The translations under genes and the position numbers were made by a program. A DNA stretch of 12,473 nucleotides, taken from the NCBI GenBank assembly GCA_934623545.1, contig CAKTVN010000025.1:1-12473 (forward strand), read 5' to 3'. The stretch comes from an uncultured Oscillospiraceae bacterium (GTDB lineage Bacteria; Bacillota; Clostridia; Oscillospirales; Oscillospiraceae). Positions 1 to 5,990 of this stretch are shown in pieces (position 1 is the first letter of the stretch; every line of letters starts with the position of its first letter). The notes under the pieces were generated by a model, which was given only the letters and a program-made list of their open reading frames with translations, made no database searches and was not told the origin of the DNA.

Positions 1-172
1 CAAACGGCGCGTCGAAGTCATAGTAGAAGCCGTTTTCGATGGACGGACCGATCGCCAGCTTGACCTCCGGATGCAGGCGCTTGACCGCCTGTGCCAGAAC
101 GTGCGAGCAGGTGTGCCAATAGGTGCGGCGATACTGCTCATTTTCAAAGGAAAATTCATTGTTTTCGGACAT
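1..172 (-). CDS. thrS: Threonyl-tRNA synthetase, N-terminal part (cut by window edge)
   Basis: Charges tRNA-Thr with threonine in the cytoplasm. Only the first 57 residues are in the window. The stretch from about residue 20 (HTCSH, then [19 protein letters not shown] and ENGFYYDFD) matches the start of the ThrS editing domain, whose HxxxH motif is seen as H20 and H24. Usual ThrS proteins carry an N-terminal TGS domain of about 60 residues before this point; here only about 18 residues precede it, so the TGS domain is absent. The start is secure: ATG at 172 has AAAGGAGG eight or so bases upstream, and the T-box terminator lies just before that, leaving no room for a longer protein. Expression should be controlled by the T-box leader at 173-455. 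Identification rests on a short but very characteristic segment. Confidence 0.93.
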   Translation of the reverse strand, partial: MSENNEFSFENEQYRRTYWHTCSHVLAQAVKRLHPEVKLAIGPSIENGFYYDFDAPF

Positions 173-455
173 AAATACTGCCTCCTTTTGATATTTGGGG
201 CAAAAACAAAAACTGCTCCACCCCTGAGAAACATCAGGGGTGAAGCAGAAGCGCTCCACGGTTCCACCCTGCTTACGGAATGCTCCGTCGCTCGTGATCT
301 CTGTAACGGGAGAACCCGGTCTTCCCTACTCTGTACATTTCAGGCAGACGGCTCGGAAGGGGTAGCGCCGCCGCGGATACCGGAGCTCTCACACCATATG
401 AGCTCCTCTCTGCGGCACCGTTCGGCAGCGTATTGTCTTCTTCAGCGCCTTTTGC
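173..455 (-). promoter_or_regulatory. T-box riboswitch leader of thrS
   Basis: A T-box leader senses uncharged tRNA and lets transcription pass the terminator when threonine-tRNA charging is low. The T-box sequence AGGGTGGAACCGTGG is read on the minus strand at 270-256, directly before the intrinsic terminator at 201-248. The AGGGTG part can pair with CACCCCT in the terminator's 5' arm, giving the antiterminator. Upstream are a Stem-I-like hairpin (GGAGCTC/GAGCTCC, around 381-405) and a second stem near 301-330 (GACCGGGTTCTCCCG region). A candidate specifier codon ACC (Thr) is at 363-361 in the context CTACCCCTTCCGAGC. The specifier was placed by eye and is less certain than the T-box itself. 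Confidence 0.93.
201..248 (-). terminator. Intrinsic terminator of the thrS T-box leader
   Basis: A 15-bp stem with one mismatch pairs 248-234 with 227-213, with a 6-nt loop. On the minus strand it is followed by TTTTTGTTTTTG (212-201). It ends about 30 bases before the thrS start codon, the normal place for T-box attenuation. Confidence 0.92.
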
Positions 456-461
456 GTTACC

Positions 462-490
462 AATATAGCACTTTTCGCTTCATCTGTCAA
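462..490 (-). promoter_or_regulatory. SigA-type promoter of thrS
   Basis: On the minus strand the -35 TTGACA (490-485) and the -10 TATATT (467-462) are 17 bases apart, with an extended-10 TG at 470-469. Transcription should start near 455, just upstream of the T-box structures. It is divergent from the promoter at 654-681. Confidence 0.88.
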
Positions 491-653
491 ATGCAAATTG
501 GATTGTAATTATTTTAATTTTAAGGAAACAATTTTGTCATCTTTTCTTCGACATTCTTTTCTGTTTTTACATCTTTTTCGTCGGTGTTCATCATTCCTCG
601 AAAGTGCATTTTTGAGAAAAGTAGTCGAATTTTCTTGTCTAAATATATTTTAC

Positions 654-681
654 TTGACTTTTCTGTAAAAAATAATATAAT
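654..681 (+). promoter_or_regulatory. Promoter of the 3D-domain protein gene
   Basis: TTGACT (654-659) and TATAAT (676-681) are separated by 16 bases inside an AT-rich spacer. The predicted start is near 688, giving a leader of about 70 nt that contains the WalR-like box at 710-726. The AT-rich stretch 491-653 between the divergent promoters shows no gene that I can support. Confidence 0.78.
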
Positions 682-709
682 TCATAATATATTATCTCCG
701 TCATATATT

Positions 710-726
710 TGTAACGATTTTGTAAT
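710..726 (+). promoter_or_regulatory. WalR (YycF)-like binding box
   Basis: TGTAAC, five bases (GATTT), then TGTAAT fits the published WalR consensus of two TGTWAH hexamers spaced by five bases. WalR controls cell-wall hydrolases in Firmicutes, including the 3D-domain protein YocH of B. subtilis, and the gene that follows here is also a secreted 3D-domain protein. The box lies downstream of the predicted transcription start. That would suit repression, or an additional start site, better than classical activation. Confidence 0.6.
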
Positions 727-760
727 CACTTTCAAAACCGCATGAAGGAGGATCTTCGAT

Positions 761-1486
761 ATGAAAAAGCGTAGCTTTCGGGTCGGTCCGTTTCTGCCTG
801 CCGCGGCGGTCGCCGCAGCGCTGTGCGTCTGTCTGATTTTCGCAAGTCTCCCCGCCATGGCGGATTCCCCGCAGGACCTTCCCGCCGCCCCCGCCGCGCA
901 GAGCATCGCCTCGGCAAGCTCCGCCGCCGCGTCCAAGCCCGCGCTCCGACCGCTCAAGGTCAGCTACAGCACCGCAAAAGCCGCCCCTGCCGTCGACTCC
1001 GCGCAGGCGGAGCTGCCACAGCAGCCGGAGCTCACGGTCTCTGCCGCGTCCCCAGCGGAGGTGCCCGTGCAGGAAGAGGCGTCCGCGCAGGAGGCAGCGG
1101 CAGATATTTCCGCCGCCGCACCGCCCATTGACGCGCAGGCGCAGAGCGAAACGCCTTCCGCGCCGGATGTCCCGGACGATCTGGTCCTGCTGGACACCTT
1201 CATCGCCACCGCCTACTGCGTGACCGGCACGACTGCGACCGGTACATACACGACCGCCGGGCGCACCCTCGCCGTCAACCCGAACATCATCCCCTACGGC
1301 ACGCATGTCTGGCTCTATCTGGACGACGGCACGCTGGTCGGCGACTATTACGCCGAGGACACCGGCTCAAACATGATGCAGAACCCCTACGTTGTGGACA
1401 TTTACATGGGCGAAGGCTCGTATAACGACTGCATCCTCTGGGGTGCGCAGCACGTCAGCATCTACGTCGAGGCGGAGCCGTCGTAA
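761..1486 (+). CDS. Secreted 3D-domain cell-wall protein (putative lytic transglycosylase-type muralytic enzyme)
   Basis: Residues 1-34 form a signal peptide (KKR, hydrophobic core, cleavage after AMA). Residues 35-138 are a low-complexity Ala/Pro/Ser/Glu linker that could span the wall. Residues 145-238 are a 3D domain, the double-psi beta-barrel fold shared with MltA and the RpfB/YabE/YocH proteins that act on peptidoglycan. Two of the three name-giving aspartates are present, D200 in EDTG and D213 in VVDIY. The first, usually in AVDP, reads AVNPN with N173. There is no G5, LysM or SLH domain. ATG 761 follows AAGGAGG by nine bases. The next gene, rsmA, echoes the yabE-ksgA neighbourhood of Bacillus, with rnmV missing. 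The 3D family is clear; enzymatic activity is inferred and the N173 change makes it less certain. Confidence 0.88.
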   Translation: MKKRSFRVGPFLPAAAVAAALCVCLIFASLPAMADSPQDLPAAPAAQSIASASSAAASKPALRPLKVSYSTAKAAPAVDSAQAELPQQPELTVSAASPAEVPVQEEASAQEAAADISAAAPPIDAQAQSETPSAPDVPDDLVLLDTFIATAYCVTGTTATGTYTTAGRTLAVNPNIIPYGTHVWLYLDDGTLVGDYYAEDTGSNMMQNPYVVDIYMGEGSYNDCILWGAQHVSIYVEAEPS

Positions 1487-1520
1487 CGCGCAGGCACACG
1501 CCCGCCGGGCAAGGCATGCC

Positions 1521-1549
1521 TTGAAAAAACGTCCTTTGTCTGGTACAAT
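1521..1549 (+). promoter_or_regulatory. Promoter of rsmA, overlapping the upstream terminator
   Basis: TTGAAA (1521-1526), a 17-base spacer and TACAAT (1544-1549), with an extended-10 TG at 1541-1542. The -10 lies in the top of the terminator stem and its loop, so the promoter and the terminator of the preceding gene use the same bases. The predicted start near 1556 gives a leader of about 23 nt. Confidence 0.65.
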
Positions 1550-1578
1550 GAGCGTACCAGACGAAGGGCGGATTTTTT
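1530..1578 (+). terminator. Intrinsic terminator after the 3D gene, abutting the rsmA start codon
   Basis: A 17-bp stem with two G-T pairs joins 1530-1546 to 1554-1570 with a 7-nt loop, followed by six T at 1573-1578. The ATG of rsmA begins at the next base. The likely rsmA ribosome site (AAGGGCGG, 1564-1571) lies almost wholly in the 3' arm, so it would be masked in read-through RNA but free in RNA started at the promoter inside the hairpin. Confidence 0.85.
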
Positions 1579-2433
1579 ATGGATCTTTGCAACATCAATG
1601 AGATCAAAGCGCTGCTCCAGCGCCACGGCTTCCATTTTTCCAAAGCCAAGGGGCAGAATTTTCTGACGCAGAGCTGGGTCCCGCGTGAGATCGTGGAGGC
1701 TTCCGGCATCGACGCGCAGTGCGGCGTGCTGGAGGTCGGTCCCGGCATCGGACCGCTTACGAACGAGCTCTGCAAGGCGGCGAAGAAGGTACTTGCCGTC
1801 GAGGTCGACACCTCGCTTCAGCCCATCCTCGCCGAGACGATGGCAGGAAACGAGAATCTGGAGGTTCTCTTCCGGGACATCCTGAAAACGGACATTCCGG
1901 CGCTGGTGCGCGAGGAATTTCCCGGTCTGCGCCCGATGGCGTGCGCGAATCTGCCGTATTATATCACCTCGCCCGTGCTGGCTGCGCTGCTGGAAAGCCG
2001 CAGCTTTGAAGCCGTGACCGTTATGGTGCAGAAGGAGGTCGCGCAGCGCATCTGCGCCCGCGCCGGGAGCGCGGATTACAGCGCGTTCACGGTGTTCTGT
2101 CAGTATTACGCCGTCCCGGAGCTGCTGTTTGACGTACCACCCTCGTGCTTCATCCCGCAGCCGAAGGTCACCTCCGCCGTGCTCAAGCTCAATGTCCGCT
2201 CCGAGCCCGTGTGCGAGATCGTAAACGAAAAGCTCTTCTTCCGGACCGTGAAGGCTGCCTTTGCGCAGCGGCGCAAGACGCTTCTGAACGCGCTCTGCTC
2301 CGGCTTCGGCGAGCTTTCCAAGCAGACGCTGAGCGAGCTCCTGCTCTCCTGCGGCATTTCGCCCGCCGCGCGCGGCGAAACACTCGACATCGAGACCTTT
2401 GCCCGCCTTTCCAACGCGCTCGCGGAGGTCTAG
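1579..2433 (+). CDS. rsmA: 16S rRNA (adenine1518-N6/adenine1519-N6)-dimethyltransferase RsmA (KsgA)
   Basis: Dimethylates two adjacent adenines in the 3' terminal hairpin of 16S rRNA, using S-adenosylmethionine, late in small-subunit assembly. The 284-residue length is normal. Family motifs appear in order: KGQNFL (24-29), the SAM-binding LEVGPGIGPLT (51-61), the acidic E75 in VEVD, D100 in FRDILK, the catalytic NLPYY (124-128) followed by ITSPVL, and FIPQPKVTSAVLKL (191-204). The start is ATG 1579, right after the T-run of the upstream terminator, with AAGGGCGG as a spaced, imperfect ribosome site. The downstream GIY-YIG gene starts two bases after the stop and is probably co-transcribed and translationally coupled. 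The only odd feature is the hairpin/promoter overlap at its 5' end. Confidence 0.97.
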   Translation: MDLCNINEIKALLQRHGFHFSKAKGQNFLTQSWVPREIVEASGIDAQCGVLEVGPGIGPLTNELCKAAKKVLAVEVDTSLQPILAETMAGNENLEVLFRDILKTDIPALVREEFPGLRPMACANLPYYITSPVLAALLESRSFEAVTVMVQKEVAQRICARAGSADYSAFTVFCQYYAVPELLFDVPPSCFIPQPKVTSAVLKLNVRSEPVCEIVNEKLFFRTVKAAFAQRRKTLLNALCSGFGELSKQTLSELLLSCGISPAARGETLDIETFARLSNALAEV

Positions 2434-2434
2434 G

Positions 2435-2770
2435 GTGTATTTTGTCTACATCGTCCGCTGCTGCGACGGCAGCCTCTACACCGGCATGACCGCCGACCTG
2501 CGCCGCCGCCTGCGCGAGCATGTGCAGCAGCTTCCATCCTGCGCCCGCTACACGAAGAGCCACCCGGCGCTTGCACTCGAAGCGGCGTGGCAGACGCAGA
2601 CTCGTTCGGACGCCCTCCGGCTCGAGGCGCTCATCAAGCGTCTGCCGCGCAGCCGCAAGCTCGCGCTCATCGCCGCGCCCGCGGAGGTAGAAACGATTTT
2701 CGGCGAGAAGCTGAAAGATTCAAAGTATTCTCCGCTGGCGCAGGAAATGCTTTCACTTTCCTTTAAATAA
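2435..2770 (+). CDS. GIY-YIG domain protein, UPF0213 (YazA/YhbQ) family
   Basis: A 111-residue protein made of one GIY-YIG nuclease-like domain. The GIY element reads VYI (residues 4-6) and YIG reads YTG (15-17). Conserved Arg and His follow in LRRRLREH (22-29), and the metal-site Glu is E64 in RLEALIKRL. Family members are small GIY-YIG proteins; their physiological role is poorly known and nuclease action on DNA or RNA is only presumed. I chose GTG 2435 as the start because GGAGG (2424-2428), within the end of rsmA, is six bases upstream. The longer frame from 2399 would add residues that the family lacks. In B. subtilis yazA lies a few genes from ksgA, which supports the family call. A palindromic terminator follows. 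Confidence 0.9.
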   Translation: MYFVYIVRCCDGSLYTGMTADLRRRLREHVQQLPSCARYTKSHPALALEAAWQTQTRSDALRLEALIKRLPRSRKLALIAAPAEVETIFGEKLKDSKYSPLAQEMLSLSFK

Positions 2771-2775
2771 GAAAC

Positions 2776-2803
2776 AAAAGGGACGATGTACATCGTCCCT
2801 TTT
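2776..2803. terminator. Perfect palindromic bidirectional terminator
   Basis: A 28-bp perfect palindrome (arms AAAAGGGACGATGT and its complement, centre between 2789 and 2790) with A- and T-runs at its ends. It follows the GIY-YIG stop by five bases. It can end that transcript and may also stop RNA arriving on the minus strand. Confidence 0.85.
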
Positions 2804-2926
2804 CCGCGCCCAAAGGGCGCGGGGCAATTCGTCACCCGAAGGGTGACACCTTCTCCGCGCACGGAGTGCACAGCAGCGCCTTGTAGGGGCGGACGACTCT
2901 GTCCGCCCGCCGTGCCGGAGGCGCGG
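2804..2926 (+). repeat. Left hairpin run of copy A
   Basis: Successive hairpins with purine loops on the plus strand: 2804-2822 (CCGCGCCC, loop AAA), 2831-2847 (GTCACCC, loop GAA), a worn one at 2857-2871 (loop GGA) and 2910-2926 (CCGTGCC with one wobble, loop GGA). A different hairpin, GGGCGGAC/GTCCGCCC at 2887-2908, sits among them after TTGTAGG; a partial form recurs at 8278-8295. Confidence 0.82.
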
Positions 2927-2989
2927 AACTCTTTTCCGGATCCACCGAAGTGCCGTGATTGCGGTGACACCGCAACTGTCGCTCCGCGG

Positions 2990-3025
2990 GCATACTTTTT
3001 TCTGTCTTGCCAGAAAAAAGTATGC
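2990..3025. repeat. Long core hairpin of copy A
   Basis: A perfect 15-bp stem (2990-3004 with 3011-3025) and a 6-nt loop, followed by AAAAAAG. The equivalent place in copy B (8493-8526) carries another perfect 15-bp stem with different arm sequences, so pairing is kept while sequence changes. Confidence 0.85.
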
Positions 3026-3327
3026 AAAAAAGAGGCGCAGGAGAACGAAATAGCGCTGACGCGCAGAAAAACAAGTCGTTACATTCTGCATATTATCGTT
3101 ACACCGGCGGTCAAGGAACGCCCTGACGGGCGACCGTCAAATCGGGTTTCCTGAGCGCACAAAAAATAATACGGGTCGCCATGTTAGCGCCCGTTGAATA
3201 TTTGACGTATAAAATTCGAAAGAGCCGCAGAGTATTTCGACTACCTCGCCGGTCTGTCCGATTCGCATCTGCATCGCGTTTTGGAGATTTTGAAATGTGC
3301 TTTGCACAAGCCACCCCCGGGAATGAT

Positions 3328-3364
3328 CCAAGAAGGGGGCATCAGCCCCCTTCTTGGTCGTTTT
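3328..3364 (+). terminator. Terminator-like hairpin in copy A
   Basis: A perfect 13-bp stem (CCAAGAAGGGGGC with its complement, 3328-3340 and 3345-3357), loop ATCA, then TCGTTTT on the plus strand. No plus-strand gene lies shortly upstream, so its purpose is unclear. Confidence 0.6.
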
Positions 3365-3375
3365 ACAGGGGATTG

Positions 3376-3418
3376 CAAAGGGGGAGAATCGAAACTCCCC
3401 CTTTGGCGTTTTCTTTTT
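3376..3418 (+). terminator. Terminator-like hairpin with T-rich tail in copy A
   Basis: An 11-bp stem (CAAAGGGGGAG with its complement, 3376-3386 and 3395-3405), 8-nt loop, then GCGTTTTCTTTTT. It has the form of a rho-independent terminator for plus-strand RNA, yet the nearest plus-strand gene ends 600 bases away behind another terminator. Confidence 0.65.
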
Positions 3419-3430
3419 ACCGCCAGCGGC

Positions 3431-3455
3431 TTTTTCTTTGCCGCGCAAAGAAAAA
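3431..3455. repeat. Palindrome shared in part with copy B
   Basis: An 11-bp perfect stem (3431-3441 with 3445-3455), loop CGC, with T- and A-rich ends. Copy B keeps the CTTTGC/GCAAAG centre at 8260-8275 and the adjoining CAGCCCC box but has lost part of one arm. Confidence 0.7.
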
Positions 3456-3472
3456 GGGGCTGAATCGCATCC

Positions 3473-3576
3473 CCGCGCACTCTGTGCGCGGCTATCTTGC
3501 GCCCTCCGGGCGCAGTTCCCTCCGCGCCTGCGGCGCGGCTTGCGTCCTCCGGGCGCGAAAACGCCCGCCTCCGGCG
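3473..3576 (-). repeat. Right hairpin run of copy A
   Basis: Four close-set hairpins whose loops are purine-rich only when read on the minus strand: 3473-3491 (loop AGA), 3498-3514 (GGA), 3522-3538 (GCA), 3542-3556 (GGA). A fifth, AACGCC/GGCGTT at 3560-3578, overlaps the stop codon of the minus-strand methyltransferase and is followed on that strand by TTTTCG, so it may serve as its terminator. Confidence 0.8.
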
Positions 3577-4404
3577 TTACCTCGCCCTGAGCTGCCAGAA
3601 TGCCACCGCGCTCGCCGCCGCGACATTCAGCGAATCCACGCCGTGCGCCATCGGGATGCGGACGGTGTAGTCGCAGCCCGCGATGGTCTGCGGCAGAAGC
3701 CCGTCGCCCTCGGTGCCGAGCACGATGGCAAGGCGCGGCTCCGCCATGACCTGCGCGTCGTCGATCGAAACGGAGCGGTCTGTCAGCGCCATCGCCGCGC
3801 TGCGGAAGCCCAGCGCACGCAGCAGCGCCGGTCCATGCGCGCTCCAGTCGGCGGCATCCGCGCCGATCTGCGTCCAAGGGACCTGAAAAACCGTCCCCAT
3901 GCTGACGCGCACCGCCCTGCGGCAGAGCGGATCACAGCACGACGGCGTGATCAGGATCGCGTCCATGCCGAGCGCCGCCGCTGAGCGGAAGATCGCGCCG
4001 ATGTTGGTCGAGTCCACAATGTTTTCAAGCACGGCAATGCGCCGTGCTTTTTCGCACAGCGCCCGCGCGTCCGCAAGCGGCGGGCGGCGCATGGCGCACA
4101 GCACGCCGCGCGTCAGCTCATAGCCGGTCAGTGCGCTGAGGATCTCGCGCGGCGCGGTGTAGACCGGCACGTCCGGGCAGCGGGCAAGCAGCGGCGCGGC
4201 GTCGCCCTCGATGTGCCGCCGCTCCATCAGAAACGAGACCGGCGTGAAGCCCGCGTCCAGCGCGCGCCGGATGACCTTCGGGCTCTCGGCGATGAACAGC
4301 CCCTTTTCCGGCTCCAGCCGGCTGCGCAGCTGCGCCTGTGTCAGCCGCGCGAAGATGTCGAGCTCCGGCGCCGAAAGCTCTTTGATTTCAACGATCTGAG
4401 ACAT
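3577..4404 (-). CDS. SpoU/TrmH-family RNA 2'-O-methyltransferase
   Basis: A SPOUT-class enzyme expected to methylate a ribose 2'-OH of rRNA or tRNA with S-adenosylmethionine. In the 275-residue product, residues 1-110 form the substrate-binding part (EKGLFIAESPKVIRRAL near 34-48), and residues 122-272 form the trefoil-knot domain. Motif 1 is ENIVDSTNIGAIFRSA (127-142, with N134 and R140), motif 2 is VLGTEGDGL (228-236) and motif 3 is IPMAHGVDSLNVAAA (250-264). I chose ATG 4404 because AGAGGAG lies six bases upstream; the longer frame from 4467 would run through the promoter. The exact substrate cannot be told from sequence. It is divergent from the SPFH operon, and its 3' end touches the right hairpin run of repeat copy A. 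Confidence 0.93.
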   Translation of the reverse strand: MSQIVEIKELSAPELDIFARLTQAQLRSRLEPEKGLFIAESPKVIRRALDAGFTPVSFLMERRHIEGDAAPLLARCPDVPVYTAPREILSALTGYELTRGVLCAMRRPPLADARALCEKARRIAVLENIVDSTNIGAIFRSAAALGMDAILITPSCCDPLCRRAVRVSMGTVFQVPWTQIGADAADWSAHGPALLRALGFRSAAMALTDRSVSIDDAQVMAEPRLAIVLGTEGDGLLPQTIAGCDYTVRIPMAHGVDSLNVAAASAVAFWQLRAR

Positions 4405-4457
4405 GATCTGCTCCTCTTGCGCCGGAAAAGCCTCCGGCACCATGTTGATATGGAAAA

Positions 4458-4486
4458 ATAATAGCACATCTTGCCGAAAATAGGAA
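4458..4486 (-). promoter_or_regulatory. Promoter of the SpoU/TrmH-family gene
   Basis: Extended -10 TGCTATTAT (4466-4458) on the minus strand, with a weak -35 TTCCTA (4486-4481) 17 bases upstream. The leader is about 45 nt. The -10 is good; the -35 is poor. Confidence 0.55.
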
Positions 4487-4493
4487 CCCCGTC

Positions 4494-4522
4494 TGGATTT
4501 TTCCCGTCTAATATGATATGAT
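4494..4522 (+). promoter_or_regulatory. Candidate promoter of the SPFH/zinc-ribbon operon
   Basis: Two overlapping TATGAT boxes (4512-4517 and 4517-4522) in an AT-rich divergent spacer; a weak TGGATT at 4494-4499 is 17 bases before the second. B. subtilis ydjFGHI uses SigW, but I could not recognise a clear SigW-type AAC/CGTA promoter here. Confidence 0.4.
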
Positions 4523-4586
4523 GCCTATGGAAACATCATAAATCATAAAATATACGGACTGAAAGATCAAAGGAGGATTTCTGAGG

Positions 4587-5990
4587 ATGGGTCTTATCAA
4601 AGCGGCATTGGGCTCCGCCGGCGGCGTAATGGCGGACCAGTGGAAAGAGTATTTTTATTGTGAGGCACTCGCGGAGAACGTCATGGCGGTCAAGGGTCAG
4701 AAGCGCACCTCCGGCAGAAGCAGCAACACCAAGGGCAGCGACAACATCATCACCACCGGCTCTGTCATCGCCGTCGCCGATGGGCAGTGCATGATGATCG
4801 TCGAGCAGGGCAAGATCGTGGAGTTCTGCGCCGAGCCCGGCGAGTTTGTCTTCGACGCCTCGACAGAGCCGACGATCTTTGCCGGAAGCCTCGGCAAGAG
4901 CCTGCTCGACACCTTTAAGACGATGGGCAAGCGCTTTACCTTCGGCGGCGAAGCGCCCAAGGACCAGCGCGTCTACTACTTCAACACCAAGGAGCTGGTC
5001 GGCAACAAATACGGCACGCCGAGCCCCGTTCCCTTCCGTGTGGTCGACCAGAGAGCCGGTATCGACATCGACATTGGCATCCGCTGCTTCGGCGAATACA
5101 GCTACCGCATCAGCGATCCGATGCTGTTCTATACCAACGTCTGCGGCAATGTGACCGACGGCTTCACCCGTGACCGGCTCGACGGTCAGCTCAAGACCGA
5201 GCTTTTGACCGCGCTTCAGCCCGCGTTCGCGAAGATCTCCGAGATGGGCATCCGTTATTCGGCGCTGCCCGGTCATACGATGGAGCTTGCCGATGCCCTC
5301 AACGAGGTCCTGTCCTCCAAGTGGCGTGATCTGCGCGGTCTTGAGATCGTCTCCTTCGGCGTATCGAGCGTCAAGGCGAGCGAGGAAGACGAGCAGATGC
5401 TCAAGGAAATGCAGCGCAACGCCGCATTCATGGACCCGACCCGCGCGGCTGCGCACCTCGTCGGCGCGCAGGCGTCCGCGATGCAGGCGGCGGCGAACAA
5501 TCAGGGCGCCGGTCCCGCGATGGCGTTCATGGGCATGAACATGGCTGGAAACGCAGGCGGCATGAACGCGCAGAATCTCTATCAGATGGGCGCGCAGCAA
5601 CAGCAGCAGGCGCAGCAGGCGGCGCCCGCAGCCTCCGGCTGGACGTGCGCGTGCGGTCAGGCGGGCATCACCGGCAAGTTCTGCCCGAACTGCGGCAAGC
5701 CCAAGCCCGTTCCCACCCCCGCGGGCAGCTGGAAGTGCGCCTGCGGCGCGACCGCCACGGGAAAATTCTGCCCCGAATGCGGCAAGCCCAAGCCCGCGGA
5801 CGACAGCTGGACCTGCGTCTGCGGCGCGGTGAACAAGGGCAAGTTCTGCGCCGAGTGCGGCAAGCCCAAGCCCGCAGCCGCCCCCAAGTATAAGTGTGAC
5901 AAGTGCGGCTGGGAGCCGGAAGACCCCGCCCATCCGCCGAAATTCTGCCCGCAGTGCGGCGACCCCTTCAACGACGGCGACCTTCAGTAA
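4587..5990 (+). CDS. SPFH-domain protein with four C-terminal zinc ribbons (YdjI-like)
   Basis: Residues 1-24 (GLIKAALGSAGGVMADQWKE) are conserved in the family and may form an amphipathic membrane-binding helix. Residues 30-300 are the SPFH/Band-7-like part (SGRSSNTKGSDNII, EPGEFVFD, KDQRVYYFNTKEL, GIRYSALPGH). Residues 301-350 are a Met/Gly/Gln/Ala-rich linker. Residues 351-459 hold four zinc ribbons: three near-identical ones with CxC..CxxC (C354-C369, C384-C397, C410-C424), each ending GKPKP, and a fourth with CxxC..CxxC (C437-C457). SPFH proteins form membrane-associated scaffolds. In B. subtilis YdjI belongs to the PspA (YdjF)/YdjGHI envelope-stress set. ATG 4587 follows AAAGGAGG by ten bases. 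The two genes behind it are YdjG- and YdjH-like. The ribbon count may vary between strains. Confidence 0.9.
   Translation: MGLIKAALGSAGGVMADQWKEYFYCEALAENVMAVKGQKRTSGRSSNTKGSDNIITTGSVIAVADGQCMMIVEQGKIVEFCAEPGEFVFDASTEPTIFAGSLGKSLLDTFKTMGKRFTFGGEAPKDQRVYYFNTKELVGNKYGTPSPVPFRVVDQRAGIDIDIGIRCFGEYSYRISDPMLFYTNVCGNVTDGFTRDRLDGQLKTELLTALQPAFAKISEMGIRYSALPGHTMELADALNEVLSSKWRDLRGLEIVSFGVSSVKASEEDEQMLKEMQRNAAFMDPTRAAAHLVGAQASAMQAAANNQGAGPAMAFMGMNMAGNAGGMNAQNLYQMGAQQQQQAQQAAPAASGWTCACGQAGITGKFCPNCGKPKPVPTPAGSWKCACGATATGKFCPECGKPKPADDSWTCVCGAVNKGKFCAECGKPKPAAAPKYKCDKCGWEPEDPAHPPKFCPQCGDPFNDGDLQ
5637..5873 (+). repeat. Three tandem zinc-ribbon modules within the SPFH gene
   Basis: Modules at 5637-5708, 5727-5795 and 5805-5873 share nearly the same bases around AAGTTCTGC and TGCGGCAAGCCCAAGCCCG, with steps of 90 and 78 bases. 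Such similarity at the base level points to recent in-frame duplication. The fourth ribbon (5889-5963) is diverged and uses a different cysteine spacing. Confidence 0.85.

Larger units (their letters stand above)
3219..3430. other. Segment present in copy A but not copy B
   Basis: In copy B only about 21 bases separate the two flanking conserved stretches (CGTATGAAATTCG and CTTTGC..GCAAAG); in copy A about 210 bases lie there. It holds two strong terminator-like hairpins and a small TGTGC/GCACA hairpin at 3296-3308. It could be an insertion in A or a deletion in B. No gene is seen. Confidence 0.6.
2804..3576. repeat. Hairpin-rich composite intergenic repeat, copy A
   Basis: About 770 bases without a credible gene, between two convergent genes. 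It consists of a left hairpin run (2804-2926), a core shared with copy B in inverted orientation, an extra segment of about 210 bases (3219-3430) that copy B lacks, and a right hairpin run (3473-3576). Shared stretches include 3116-3160, matching the reverse complement of 8355-8399 at 44 of 45 bases, and 3183-3218, matching that of 8297-8332 at 34 of 36. The TTGCGGT/ACCGCAA hairpin near 2959-2975 is common to both. Open frames here are overlapping and lack ribosome sites. Function is unknown; no transposase is present. Confidence 0.85.

Noticed and set aside
71..508. Plus-strand frame of 145 codons over the T-box region
   Set aside because: It covers the antisense of thrS, its terminator and T-box; these explain the sequence and no ribosome site precedes the frame.
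2786..3984. Frames in both directions across repeat copy A
   Set aside because: They run through palindromes, overlap each other and extend antisense into the methyltransferase gene. No ribosome sites and no codon-type conservation between copies.
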